A stretch of DNA of 64,000 nucleotides from Dermacentor variabilis (GCF_050947875.1 NC_134572.1:124249105-124313104); one strand, 5' to 3'; counted from the stretch's first letter, positions 1 to 12,233 are shown. Notes: generated by a model not told the origin, from the letters alone. A program made the numbers and translations.

Positions 1-3000
1 ATTGGGTTTGCGTGAGTGCGCTACGTCAGGTTATACTTGTTTCACCTCTGCAAGGGCTGGTTGGTGCATTTTTTTTTTTTTTTGCTAGCATTGGATTTCT
101 GCGCGAATAAACGCAACCACGCAGGGCCAGGTTGACGGGAAGAACACGATTGTATTTGGGAAAACTAAATTGAGGTCCTTCTATGAGTGCGTCCTTTTTT
201 GATTGTGTTTCTCCGCGCTGCCAGTCATGCTGACGTGGTATTTGTTGTTGCAGCTTTTTGACTTACAGATTAATTGGTTTTACTGGGAAGGCTATGCTTC
301 CAAGCTAAAAACAAAAAAAGAAAACTACGTGTTACGTGCCTCTTCAGTTGATTAGCTTCTCAGGTGACTATTTTGTATGCAAGTGCTGCCGGGCTCACCA
401 ATGACCACGAGCGCCATGGCCCCGTGCCAAGGCCTCCCATGTCACTGTGGCAGTCGTCACGGACACCTTCGTAATGCATGCGCTTAAAATTGCTTTGACC
501 GACCAAATATGCGCCTACTGTAAAGCAATGCTAGCTGAATGTGTGCATAAAACTACTGCATAAATAGCACATCTACTATATATACAGTAGTCGTGTGATT
601 TTTCAATGCGGGGATACTTTGCTGTCTCTCCCCCTCTCTCTTTTACGTGGTCGCGTTTGAATCGGCGCGTTCGCGTTTCGCATTCCGCGCGCTGCTCGGG
701 CAGTGAAATTTATTGAAAGGCAGTTTGCTTTGCGATGGAGCGTCGGTGTTTGCCCCATTTTTCGTTGCTCGCTTAAATTCGCAGGGCTTAGGCGCACCCC
801 GCGGGCAACTTTCACCATCCGAAACTGAAGAGCCGTGTGTGAGCCGGCCATGCAGTGGCTCCTCGCGCCCCCCATCACTAAAAACAATAAACAAATATTA
901 AAAAAAATAAACAGGGAATGCGTTTGCGGTGGCCACCGCATCCCGCGGGGGGTTTGAAAGCATCGGCGCTGATGTGGGCGGAGAAAAAAAGAAGACGCAA
1001 CATAGTGGCGCGCGAGAGTCGGGTGGTGGGGCGGGCGGGTGGGTGGGTGGCGCGGAAATTAATTAACGCAACCGTCATTAATCTGGCAGCCTAATGAGCC
1101 TCCGGCCCTTCGCCTCTCGGGTGGTTATACGTTCTTTTCCCTTCTTTTTTCTCTTCTCCGTCGCGTGGCCATTTCCTCGCGGTTCTGTGCGTCCCCTTCC
1201 TCCGTTCTGGTAGTCAGAAACAGCGCGTTCTTCCTCCTCTCCTTCTTGCACGCACGCGCGCATTCTGTACAGCGCGCAGTGAGCAGGAGACGGGAGCGCA
1301 TAAACGCGCGTGTTTTTGCATAGGCGGCGCGCGAAGACAAAAATAAAAGCGCGCAATGGGGTTAGAAAATACACCCGCGGCTTGGTTTCATAGGGATTCG
1401 GTAACTATACTATGCGCCCCCCCCCCCCCCCCGGCCGCCTCCACCGGGTTTTCGAACGGCTTGAGGGCGGATGGCCACCGTTGAAATGGAAAACGGGTGG
1501 ACGGATTTCCGGAAGCTGCCGTTGGGAGCCCTACGAGAGTGGCGAGGGGGACAAGAGAGAGAGAGAGAGGATTTAAGGAATTAACGCTCGGCGGCCTCGA
1601 GAGCCGATTACGGCGTCTGGATTAGCCCCGGAGATCGGACGGGAAGACAAATGGCTTTCCCAACGCTGCTGGCTGTCGGGCGAGATTAGAAAAACGTCCC
1701 TGGGCCGCCGTTGTTATCTCTTCTTATTCGGTGGCAGAGTCCCGCGCTGGTATATGCACACTCGAACGTTTCGCGTTTCCCGGGCTTCTGAGGAAATTAC
1801 GCGGACTTATGGTTGGCCTCTTGGTACGCGTGCGCGCGTAACATCGAAAAACATGGCCGCGGGAATATACGCGTGCGCCTAATTTATGGCGCTTTTTTTT
1901 TATCTGGCAGCATTTTGTGGGTCGTTAAACTGGAGCTCCCGCCGGGGACGCCAGCACGTATATACGATCGCTGCCGAGGAAGTTTGCGAGCGCACAGTTG
2001 GAAATCAAAGTTCGGGGCATCGTTCAGACTACTGCCGTAATCTCGGAAGTTCGAGCTACGAGCTAGACGTATTTTGTCTTCGAATTTTATCCCACTTGTG
2101 TAGAACCTTTACTCTTTCCCAAGGCAGCGGGTTTATAAGAGGGACGTCGTCACTGTCCATACCTCAGTGGGCAAAATGCCAAACGGAAAAATCTAAGGGA
2201 CACGTAATTTTCCGCAAGTATGTGTTGATGTTTGTGTAGCTTATGCTTTCCCAGGGGGGTAGTTCTGTTTCGCCCTCTCGATGCATCTAAATAAACATTT
2301 GATGTTTTTTTTGTTGTTGTTGTTGTTACCGAGGGAGGGAGGCGACGGTGTCTGGTGCTCCTCCTTCATTGCCACATAAAGCACCCACGCGATGGCTTGT
2401 GCCAGTTTCTGCACAGCCGCCGCTAACAGCTATTTCTCAATTCTGTTCGTTCGCTACGGAGCGTCTGGTGCGCGTTGCCTACAGTATGAAATTGCAATAG
2501 AGAGAAAGAGAGAGAGAGCTTATTTGTTCTTACGCCGCTTGGAGCACAGACATTCGTTCCCTGTAGCCGCAGTAACGGACGTTGCCGGCGTCACAGCGCA
2601 GTCTGCACGCGAGTTCGCGTCCCAGACAACCTTGATCCTGTAGCGGCGCGGGCTTTGACGAGAGTGCTAGCTGCCGCGCACGTACCGAATGACAGCACGC
2701 GTACCGCCGGTGCGCTGCCTCTCTCGGACGGCGGTGTTAAAAAACCATCCGTCGCGCATGACTGGACCGCGTTACACGTGCGTGCCGCATTTAGACACGC
2801 AGCGGGTGTACGGTAAGGTACGGAAAGCCGTCTTTCTCTCTCTCGTCTCGTTTCGTCGGGTGCGGACTCGTGCAAACGAAAGACCCCTGCATTTTTTTCT
2901 GACCCTCGTTGCAGTGGCTCGTTCTGGCGCTGCCAGGCGTCTTCGTCGTAGCTTTTCTTTCTCTCTCTCTCTCTCTCGCCGTTGGCGTAATCGGATTACG

Positions 3001-4480
3001 AGAGGAGGCGTGACCTTGGCTGCCGTGACGTGGTTCGCCGTGACCTCGCGGGCAGCCAGTTTCCTTGGCCGTCGTGCGCAGCGCCTCCTCTCCCTCGACG
3101 TGATTGTGGCGTCTTCATTCTGGAAGCGGCCAGCCAGCCGCGCTCTTTCATGTTTTCGTTTTCCTCATTCTTTTGTTCTTCTTGCGTGCGTGATGGCCCA
3201 CGGTCATTTGGAATTGCCGTCTTGCCCGTTTCCTGTTTGCTTGTCGTTTCTTCATTCTCGCCGAGAGGAGGGAGAGGTGGCACCCCCCCTCTCTTTTATT
3301 ACCTGGCTTCTTCGCGCTGTCGGTCTGTTCTCCCGCCGAGGAAGAAAGTGAGAGTGGACGAGGCGCTGGCACGCGCGTGGAGAAAGTATAAATGCAGTCG
3401 ACACGGCAGAGACCGGCCCATAACACGCGGATATCCGCATCTGATATGCAGCGCGGCCCGCGGGCGAGGTCTCTCTCCTCCCTGCGTGCACGGCTTGCGG
3501 CGATGCGGAGGACACGGCCTCTTCTTCTTTTCTTTTTTGTGATCTTTTATTTATTCTGCTTTCTCTTTTCTTTCTTTCTTTATTATTTTTTTTTACAAGC
3601 GAACGACGCCAGTCTTCGGCGCCGCGAGAGTGATTTGCTCGTCAGTTGCGTGCGGCCGCGATTTGGCGGTCGAGAGTGCCAGCAGGCTGGGCTGATGGAG
3701 GCAGCGGAGGAAGACACGCGCGAGCACAAATAAAGCGGCCGGCGATCGATTCCCGGTCCCCGTCTTTTATAGCCGCCCACTGTCCATTAGCCCCGAGCTG
3801 TAGAACGCGTGTTGTTGTTGTTTTTTTCATTTGTCCTTTTTGTTTTGTATCCTCTCGCGGCGACAGGGATGCATGGTGGTGTCACTTTGTATCGCGGTGT
3901 TCCTTGTGGGTCGATGTTTAGCTGTTAAACGAAAATAGGTTGTGATATGCAGCAGTGAACGCGACCGTTACCGGTTGTGTGCAGGCGCACTTGGGCTAGC
4001 GGGAAGGCTGAAGCCGACTCGTCGCTGGGCAGGCTTGGAAGCGTAAGCGGAATTCGACTTTGATTCTTTGGGGCTCTTTCTTTTTTTTTCTGTGTTTTTC
4101 TTTTGTTTCTTTCTCTCTTTCCTGTGCACATGCAGCACTGTCGTGAAAGCACGCTTTCACTTACGCACAAAGACCGCAAGAGTGACACGTGTCTTTCCCG
4201 CATTCCGCGTGCGTGGGCTATAGCTGTAAAATACGCACGAAGTGCGTGCGTTGTGTGTGTTCCCCTCGGCACCGCGTCTTCAATATCGCGGGCTCCACAC
4301 AGCACTCCATTTCGCTATACCGCAACACTCAAATCATAGGGTTCCAATACAACGCAGCGGCTGCGAGAGCCACTGTATAGGAGAAACCTCCGGATCGATT
4401 TTGACCTGCTGGGGCTGTTTAACGCGCACTCGAAGTGCGGAACGCGAGCGTTTTTTTTTAATTATTATTATTACCGTTTC
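1..4480. other. gene-free stretch, no recognised element
   Basis: No open frame here resembles a known protein. The DNA alternates between ordinary sequence and GC-rich or pyrimidine-rich blocks. Visible landmarks are a run of 16 C at 1417-1432, short GA tracts near 1554-1570 and 2500-2518, a (TTG)n tract near 2309-2327, and CT tracts near 2960-2978. The longest frames (2689-3351 plus, 3030-3542 plus) translate to Ser/Phe/Arg-rich low-complexity strings in C/T-rich DNA and overlap equally long frames on the other strand, so I treat them as spurious. Confidence 0.6.
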
Positions 4481-4485
4481 CATTT

Positions 4486-4582
4486 GGTGTGCCGTGGCCG
4501 GGACAGGGAATCGAACTGCGATCTTGTTCGCAGGAGCAGGATGTTCCATGACCACTGCGATCCACCACGGCGGCTGCTGTGT
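4486..4582 (-). mobile_element. tRNA-like head of a tick SINE (fragment)
   Basis: Read on the minus strand, this begins with a gccgtggtgg-like start, continues with a 'cagtggtcatgg' run resembling an RNA polymerase III A box, and ends with 'gttcgattccctg', close to a B box (GTTCGANTCC). This layout matches the tRNA-derived head of Ruka-like SINEs known from ixodid ticks. The SINE body and tail are not recognisable, so it is a 5'-end fragment. It could instead be a decayed tRNA pseudogene; no cloverleaf was verified. Confidence 0.5.
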
Positions 4583-4929
4583 CGCAGCTGGCCCCTCGTT
4601 GGGAAACGACTCGGGTCTCCGAGGCTACGCGGAAATCTGATTTGTTCCGGTGCGGGGCGACTCGCGTGAACACTGTATATCCTTCGCAGTAGTCATCCAT
4701 GATATTAAACTGTTTATTTACTGCATGCTGCGGGCTCGAGGTCCGTGCAGGGAGTGCAAAATAAATCAGTAAGAGCAACTGAAAGTTAATGGAAATAATG
4801 GTATTTCTATGGACTTTTTTTTCAGCTGTCATTATGCCAAGCGTTCTTGCGAGGAAAGCATACTTATTTTTCTTCTTTTGCAAAGCTTTTAATAAGTGCA
4901 GCTGGGGCTGTTTCATCAAAGCCATATTT

Positions 4930-5811
4930 AATGCGGAAGCATACAACGACCATACCCATCTATACACTGATGGTTCAACCACCGTGGACGGTTCTGCAAG
5001 ATAAGTGATTTTTCCTGCGAAATTGAAGTTCAAGACATCGCATCAGGCTACATCGACAGCCGCGGAGCTTGCGGCTTTTCGTAGCGCACTACGCATATTT
5101 CGAGAGGGGCCACCTCAAAAATGGAGCATCTTCAGCCGCTCTAAGGCAGCTCTACATTGGTTGCTTTTCGCCCTACACCGTGTACTGTACGAACAACTAG
5201 TGCTAGAAATCCGAGAGCTCCTTCGTCGCCTCATCGAGCAAGGACCCCACGTCACCTTTCAGTGGCTCCCTACCCAGTGTCGCATAATGAGCAGTGAACA
5301 GGCCGATGAAGCTGCTCGATCCGCTCATGAAGACGGCTTTCAGGAATCGATTCCGCTGTCAAGAACAGATGCAGCGGCGAAGCTTCGAGTGCTTGAATAT
5401 GCCTTACAATCGTTGTGGAACAACACGCCTAGTTTCCAGAACACACTTCTACATCAACTGGACCCATGTCTGAAACATCATCCTCCACCTGTACTGTCCC
5501 GACCCGAGACAACACTACTTTGCCGACTGTGGCTTGGCGTCGCATTTACGCAGTCGTTTGCTTTCCGCATCGGATGGGAGGATAGTGTTGCGTGTGACCA
5601 CTGCGGCGACGAGGAAACTATCGTACACGTTCTTTGTCATTGTCCCCGATACAGCGCACGCAGGCAGTCACTCGTGACCGCGCTAGCGCGACTTGACGAC
5701 CGGTCGTTTTCAGAGCAGACTGTGCTGGAATGCAGACCTATACAGTCGTCACACCACAGACAGTCAAGGCACTCTTGAAATTTTTACGTTCGAGTGGCCT
5801 ATTGGAAAGAC
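4930..5811 (+). pseudogene. non-LTR retrotransposon ORF2 C-terminus: RNase H plus CCHC knuckle, inactivated
   Basis: This is the 3' coding end of a non-LTR (LINE) retrotransposon: a ribonuclease H domain, which removes the RNA strand of an RNA/DNA hybrid, followed by a C-terminal zinc knuckle. The first catalytic motif reads LYTDGST (Asp near 4968). The second reads STAAELAAF (Glu near 5066). The third, usually FSDSKAAL, reads FSRSKAAL, so the catalytic Asp is replaced by Arg at 5137-5139. The last acidic site lies in EQADEAARSAHE near 5300-5330. The knuckle is CDHCGDEETIVHVLCHCPRY near 5600-5655. Two lesions inactivate it: an in-frame TAA at 5002-5004, and a frame change near 5720-5740, after which the expected ending (VKALLKFLRSSGLLERL) continues in another frame to about 5811. 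No reverse transcriptase is recognisable upstream, so the copy is 5'-truncated. An I-like clade is my inference from having RNase H at the C-terminus. Confidence 0.85.
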
Positions 5812-5849
5812 TGTCATTCTCATGGACGTTCACGACCTTCCCTATCTTT

Positions 5850-5990
5850 TTTTTTCCTTTTTTCGTTTGTTTGCTTTTTGTCTCCGTTGTTCTTTCCGTC
5901 TTCTATTTCCCCTTCCCCCAGTGCCGGGTAGCAAACCAGAATCATATCTGGTTAACCACCCTGCCTTTCCCATCCCGTTTATCTCTCTCT
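5850..5990 (+). mobile_element. 3' untranslated module of the LINE (copy A)
   Basis: T-rich DNA followed by 'ccccttcccccagtgccggg', then 'tagcaaaccagaatcatatc' and a pyrimidine-rich tctctctctg end. It directly follows the RNase H pseudogene on the same strand, so it is probably that element's 3' UTR. Related modules occur at 8890-8995, 41465-41530 (minus), 45878-45968 and 57238-57322, several ending in CT or GATA microsatellites. Confidence 0.6.
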
Positions 5991-7502
5991 GAAATATTGC
6001 GTGGGGAAAAAAAGAATAAACAACGGCCATACGACGTTTAACCAAAGAAGTGGGATTTGCGTTGTCGGACGCAAATTACAGGGGGTAGTGCAACCGTCGC
6101 ACGATCTCTGGGCGTGTTGTCCTGTAGCCGCTTCGTGAGCAGAACGAGGGAGGGAGGGAGGACGCGGAGAGAAGGAGAGAGGGGAGCGCAGACTGCCAGT
6201 GGCAGGAAACGTGCACGCCGCCGCGGTAAATTGCAGCATGTGACCCAGTCGCCGGACATATTCATCAAGAGAGTCGGTCGGTTGCAAGTCGATGGGGCAG
6301 GACGCGATATGCGCGACGATCTACGGGTGCGCAATGATGTATACGAGCGGTTATCGGGGTGGCACATTGCGTGCCGTGCACGAAGAAGCACGCGTTTTTT
6401 TTTCTGCGTGGGAGCTGCGCGAGTAATGACTGGGAACGTTGCGTGCTGCGTAACGCGGCAGTTTGGTTAGTCGTCAGTTTTGCGTCTCATGAACTCCCGT
6501 GCTCTCTCTCTCTCTCTCTCTCTCCTTCGGCCACTCTCGTCATTCTACTACGCAGCGATCTTTGTAGATCTCTTGTTTGCTTCTGACGACTCCATGCGGG
6601 TAGTAGCCACAGCGGTTTGTAATTGACCTCACGAATTCTATTGCAGTGCCTGTTCTTATTATTGTAATCGCCTCTCTGCTCGGATCGTGCGAAGCTGTTC
6701 ATATTGCGAGCAGCAGTGGCTCTCATTTGTTTCGTATCGGCCGCGTGGAAGCCGCGCGCCTCTACCCAGCTCTTGCAAGGCCGTCGCAGCGGAGCAATAT
6801 CGCCGGCCCTAAAGCGGCGTCGACATGTTATTACTTACACTACACTGCTTGCACTTGCGGAGCGAAGGTCGTTGCATTAATAACCGGACAATTTTTTAAT
6901 AAGAGTCATCGCCCCGCATGACAAACGGCCATTTATCGGTGGCGCTTTATTGGCACCTTGGCCGAGTTCTCCGTTATACTAGTCGTGCGTTCCAGGCCGC
7001 TTGTCGTTAATGGACTTTCCTTGCAGCGCGAGGTTTGATAGGCGGCTGTGAATAAGCCCACGGAGTATGTCCTTGTACATTCAAACGCCTTTGTTCCCTA
7101 GTTCGTCGTTGCCTATCCCATTCAGTTTTGGGGATGAGGATACCTCGAAGTGGAGTTGGGCAGGTCGCGCAGTGTGTAGAGCGGAATATCGGTGGTCCTT
7201 GATGGAGTGACGGAGCGAGTGCCAAGTGAATGTAAAACGGGAAGAAGAGCAGGGGTTAGGTGGTGGCGTGAGATGAGAAAATTTGCAAGTTTAGGTTGGA
7301 GTCGGGCAGGTGACGCGAGACGGGGATAACCGAAGGTCCCTGGGGGAGGCCTTTGTCCAGCACTGTGGCTCGTGAAACATGCTGGAGGTAGTGATGTTAC
7401 GAATATGAGTATGATGTTCCGAAAAAGTTTAACCGTATCGTGGCGCGCAAGCATAGTATGCAGGGAACTACGTCTAGTTGTGTTAATTAATTTTTCCAGA
7501 AA
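5991..7502. other. gene-free stretch
   Basis: No protein homology or RNA gene recognised. It contains a CT tract near 6505-6524. Open frames on both strands are short and of mixed composition. Confidence 0.55.
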
Positions 7503-7911
7503 CAGCTTAAACCATTCCAAAGGAAACCTGCCGTCAGTTTATATTCACTGTTTAAGCAAAGCCCCTCCCCCGCCCTCCCCAAGTTTAAAAAAAAAAAAAA
7601 AATGACCATCTCAGACCGCGCTCAGCCTACCACCCTTACGTAGCCACTTCAGCAACACAAGAACGATGACAGAACGCTCTCCAGACAGCGACCCCCGCCC
7701 CCGCTCCCCCTCCAGGCGAACACTCAGAACACACGCACCCACAAAATTGCCCTCGAGAGAGAGAAAAAAAAAAGAGAACTTACAAACGAGGCCAACCAAC
7801 AAAAACGACAGCATAAACCGTTCCAAAGGAAACCTGCCGCAGGTTATATTCACGATGAGCACAGAACCATCTCGGCCCGCGCTGGGCCTATAGCACCTTC
7901 AAGAAACCAAG
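7503..7911 (+). repeat. diverged direct duplication (two copies, start spacing 306 bp)
   Basis: Copy 1 (7503-7664) and copy 2 (7809-7911) both begin cagc(t/a)taaacc(a/g)ttcc and share the run 'aaaggaaacctgccg', a 'ttatattcac' block and a 'ccatctc(a/g)g(a/c)ccgcgct' block. Copy 1 carries about 50 extra bases that include a run of about 16 A, possibly a retroposed poly(A) insertion. No coding potential is apparent. Confidence 0.7.
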
Positions 7912-8889
7912 AATAATAATAAAAAAAAACTCCTCCCCCAACAGATCGCGAAAGCTTAAAAGTTGCGCCTCGACATCTCGACACCCCCCCCCCCCTCTGA
8001 AGAATGAGCTGAGTTGGTTCCGCAACGTCGGGAAAATAACTAATTATTTTTTGGCTGTAGCCACAGAAAAGCCATAAATATTGAAGTTTATATTTTGCTG
8101 TTCGTAAGCGCCGTGGTACTCAGCGTCGCAGCAGGCGGTCGGCGAAAAACACCCGTCTTGAGTTGTGTCGACCTGCCTGTGGAGGTATTTGCCGTATCTA
8201 TGACGACTCTTGAGGTCCAGTTTGGAAACAAACGAGGCCTCAGATGGCCCAACATAGCTGTTCGGACGCATACGGCGTCCTATGTTGTGCTGCTGATTGG
8301 ATTTTGACGTGCGCAGGACCCGGCGTTGTCACGCCCCTTTCGTGACTTTCATTATCGATCTCAAGTCGGACGCACGCGGACTCGCTCCATGTGCCTGCAC
8401 TTCGAAGGCAGGTATACTGGATTGTAAGTTCGCGCGTCCGATATGACGTCGATTCACTGGCGATTTCATTGGCAACCATGTCGTCATGTGCTATGTTTTT
8501 GGGTTGTGTATTCATTAAAACATTTGTGAGCTAAGTTGTGTTTCTTGCTATGCATCTAGCGTAGATATACTCAGCGAAAAATTCTTACAAATATTTCTTT
8601 TTTTTTTTTGTAGAAGCGATTATATATGTACATGAGTTATTTCGAGTAACTTTCTTTTTTCTGAGGTCGGGGGGTGGGGGGGGGGGGGCAGGTTAAGTAA
8701 CGTTGTCGATATCGCGTTTTGGATAGATGGATGCAAAACTTTAATGAAGGCCCTGAGGTACGCGACTCTGCATATATCGCGTCTTGCTTCGCTTAGTTTG
8801 ATGCGAGCCCGATGCGCATTGTATCGAGCGCGTGTTGTGAACATGGGCTTTGAATAGCTGTGATCGTTTGCGTGGGCTCGATGTTTCTC
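7912..8889. other. gene-free stretch
   Basis: No gene recognised. It contains a C run at 7984-7995 and G runs at 8669-8674 and 8676-8688, plus short A/T homopolymers. Confidence 0.55.
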
Positions 8890-8995
8890 TATTTCCTCCT
8901 TATCCGTCTCTCCGTAGCGCGTAGGGTAGCAGACCGTATTTTCTGCTCCAGTTTACATCCGCGCCCTTCTGCTCTCTTTTGTCTCTCTTGGTGTC
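8890..8995 (+). mobile_element. possible LINE 3' module (copy E, diverged)
   Basis: It contains 'agggtagcagaccg' followed by a pyrimidine-rich 'ttttgtctctc' end, in the same order as the clearer modules at 5915, 45878 and 57238. The match is short and could be chance. Confidence 0.35.
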
Positions 8996-9581
8996 TTTTA
9001 ATGGGAAGCGATTTTCACGCGCGTTATTTCACTAATGTGCTATCAAAATCGATGAAAGCTACTTGAACGTTTATTTCAATAGTCCCTTTTCGTAATTGTA
9101 AAACTAGTTTTCCCGCGAGGCAGATTGCCAAGCTAATGGCGGCGTAATCATTTCTTTCCTTCTTTCTTTCTTTCTTTTTGCAAACGGCGCGTACGAGCAC
9201 AGTTTGCTTGTATCATTACATAGAAAACGTACTGACGTGACTCTCGAGATGAAACCATGCACAGGAGACAGGCCCCAGCATGCTCGCAGCTAGCGCAACG
9301 GCTTCATTGGGACCACGAGCGGTGCCGTCGTTGGTTAGTCGAATGTGCAATGCAGAGAAGCGTACTTGCCAATTAGGAAAATGGTCAATTGGCTGTCACA
9401 TTGCTTTTTCTTTTTTTTTTCTTTACGCCGAGCACGACATCATGGGATCCACACGCAGACGAGACGGAATGCAAGAACGCACATGCATTTACATTTATTA
9501 TGCACGTTGCTATAAACTCTCTGGTGGTCGAGGTTGATCCGCATTCCTGCGCTACAGCCACTGCATAGTTCAGACGTTTAT

Positions 9582-9583
<2 letters not shown>

Positions 9584-9676
<93 letters not shown>

Positions 9677-9677
9677 T
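9584..9677 (+). repeat. (CAAT)n microsatellite
   Basis: About 23 nearly uninterrupted CAAT units. In this window the other long CAAT array (55766-55853) follows a SINE body, so this array may also be a SINE tail. The sequence just before it (catagttcagacgtttattt) is too short to prove that. Confidence 0.95.
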
Positions 9678-11786
9678 GTTCTAAGTTTTACAAAAGTGAG
9701 GGCTCAAAGCTCATCGCATACGTTACATTCGCGAGCTGCCGGCAAGAGCTTGAAGGTTATGCGTTTAATGCCCAATCATCCCACAAGGCCGAGCGCCTTG
9801 TGCCCAGTATATCGATAAGTAGCTACGTAGATTTATGATATGCGCCAATAAAACTTGTTGTACAGGTAGCAGGTTCTTTATATCCTCGTCCTTGGCGCTG
9901 TTCCCGCCTGAAAGGAACGTTGCTCTCATTATTACAAATCGGGCTACGTTGTACGTCCCACTTTATATTTTCTTCGAAACGCCAGAATAATCGTGAAGCT
10001 AAATCACATTGATTAGCGACTTTAGAGGGGAGGACCCTGTACACATCTTTTTTAGGCGAGTGTTAATTGTATCTGTTGGCTTCATGGTCGTTACTGTATA
10101 TAGGGCAAATGCGCGTACCGCTAGTGCTTTTATAAAGTGCATGACATATATAAATTACGGTGCCGCTCTGTCGCAGCAATTTGCGTGAGAAACAAGATCG
10201 CCCGGTGTCGTAAATGAAGGTACTGCACAATTTCGAAGCTTTGAAACAATGTAGAGAAACCGCATTCTCGCTACTAAGCATTCACGAAGCGGTTGTTGTT
10301 CAAGCATTACCTGACTTTTAGGGGAGCTCCTAAACCGCCCAGGACGTTAATGCTTCAATTCGTAGTACGCTCAGCCAGCAAACACATGAAGGCGTGCTCA
10401 CGTTCCTGTAATGTACACGCAGAAGACTGCGTAGTCGGCGGCTTATAATTAGCGGAGTTTTAATTTCCGGTCGTTCCACCTGAGATACTAGCATTCCCTC
10501 GTCCGAGAGCGTCGTTCGCGGTAGCGGCCAGCAGTGTTATTTATTAAAAAAAAAAATTCTTTAAGTTTCAGCCGATGGCGGGAAGAGAGTACCCATCTCA
10601 TCGACCTCGCTGTTGTAGCCGGCGCGCTGGGCGCATGTGCCCCCGATTCTTTCCGTCTGGCGTGGTACCGCCTCTTGCGGAAGACGAGTAGGCCCCAGTG
10701 TGTACACGCAGCGTAGGGTTAGAACGCACGCCCTCCGGGAGTGGGTGCGCGTCCCCTGTGTGCTGTGTGGCCCCTTCCGTGTGCTCTCTAAGCCCTGGCG
10801 CGGCGCCACTGGCCATCGACTGGACGGACGTTGGTATCGCGCGCGCGTTGGGGCAGGATGGGGCTTCCTCGAGGCCGGCGTCGCGCTTGTCCGTTTGGAT
10901 CAATGGACCGGCAGGAACGGCGCACACAGCGCGCGCGTTTTGGCGGCCTGCCTCGCTATAGACCCCCCCCCCCCCCTCTTCCCTCCTCCTAGCCTTGGGC
11001 TCGACTCGAGTGTACTACACAACGCGGCTGTCGCTCGATGCCGACGCAGTGTCGACGCTTCTTCCTCCCCGCACGTACCGCCGCTTTTAAGTGTGCGCGG
11101 CGACTGTTCGCGTGCCTGCCGCTGGCTCGCTCGGGTCTGTGTGTCTGTCTCCGAATGCGCCAGCTCGAATCGATATCGCTGACACTGTGCTCGACGCGTT
11201 CTCTGCGGCTGCGGTGGCTGCTGCTGCTGCTGCGGCATGTCCGACGGCCACTTTCGGAGAGCCGCGGAGAAGCGAGCCCGCGCGCGTGCGTGCGTGCTCG
11301 CGCCAGTTGTTCTAACACGCGCTTCGCTGCCGCGTATTCGTTTAGCCTGGCGCTACAAAGGTGGCGAAGCGTCCTGTGCTCTCCGACCCGATTTTACGAC
11401 AGGCGCCGGTCCTTTCGCGTGACTGGTTGACACCAGGAAAGAGCGGGGTCGCGCCGCGTTCGATAACCGTTTCACCACGCTCTTCGGGACAGCCCGCGAG
11501 GGTCTGTGTAGCTGTTTCCGTTTCACCCTTCCAGCAGGTTGGCTGCTCTGCCTCCGCGAAGTCGCTCAGGTGGACCGAGCTTTGTTGGTACGAACTATCG
11601 GACGAAGCCTTGCGATAATCCAATGCGCGTCGCCCATGAAGCCTTGATCCCTGCGCTGCGGCCCCCTGGTTTCACCTCTGGCAAGGGGGGGGGGGGGGTA
11701 ATTTATCCTAAATCGTTTTCGTGCGGCTGAATAATTGCCAGTGAAGTTTGCAGCCGGGAGTGAACGGAAAGTGCGGAGGAGAATAG
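9678..11786. other. gene-free stretch, with a GC-rich block at 10590-11450
   Basis: No protein recognised. An AATAAA motif occurs at about 9847 (plus strand) without a supported transcript. The block 10590-11450 is CpG-rich, with a C run at 10963-10976, GCG and CTG repeats near 11205-11235, and overlapping long frames on both strands (for example 10637-11182 plus and 10989-11318 minus). This could be a CpG island or 5' exon, but no TATA box, splice signals or domain could be identified. Confidence 0.5.
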
Positions 11787-12233
11787 ATGCAGTCACTAGC
11801 TTTCCCTTTCTTCACTTCAGCCCATCACGTGCTGTACCGACTGTGTATACGAAACTGGAAGCGCAAGGTATTTTCTCACGCTACACAGTCTCTCTTCAAC
11901 TGGTACTTAGTTGCAAACGAGTCTGCATCGAGCCCAATCTCTGGTAAGCCAAATGACCTCCGCGTTAATTTGCAAGTGGGAGGCAAATATATGCAAAACG
12001 AGATTGACAACTGCCTCTACTTGCTTACTGAGGTTGACATACGATCCGAAGCCAGCGCAGGTACGACGTGTCGTCGGACCGCGTTTTTGGCACCTTTCCA
12101 GAAAATTTGCGGCTCAAGAACTCCCAGAGATGAAGAGGCTAAGCTCAGGTGCGCCAGATGTGCCAACACGAGCTCTGCAACGAGACCCGGCGACAATTGT
12201 CCCTCGCCACGGTCACTTCGAAACGTTTCGTGA
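11787..12233 (+). other. unrecognised 148-residue open frame
   Basis: The frame runs from ATG at 11787 to a stop at 12231-12233. Its middle (about residues 50-100) has mixed, protein-like composition, for example KPNDLRVNLQVGGKYMQNE and CRRTAFLAPFQKICGSRTP, with eight or nine Cys overall. There is no signal peptide, transmembrane segment or family motif. An overlapping plus frame (11911-12303) and a minus frame (12017-12253) are also open, which weakens the coding case. A pyrimidine tract ending 'cttcttcacttcag' at about 11820 and a 'ctctggtaag' at about 11946 resemble splice acceptor and donor sites, so part of this could be an exon instead. I do not recognise a function. Confidence 0.22.

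Noticed and set aside
2689..3351. 220-residue plus frame
   Set aside because: Overlapping frames on both strands, Arg/Ser-rich composition and CT tracts; no recognised motif.
4486..4582. Functional tRNA gene
   Set aside because: Only A- and B-box-like stretches are visible and no cloverleaf or anticodon arm could be supported, so a SINE head is more likely.
9584..9677. CRISPR-like regular repeat
   Set aside because: It is a plain CAAT microsatellite with no spacers.
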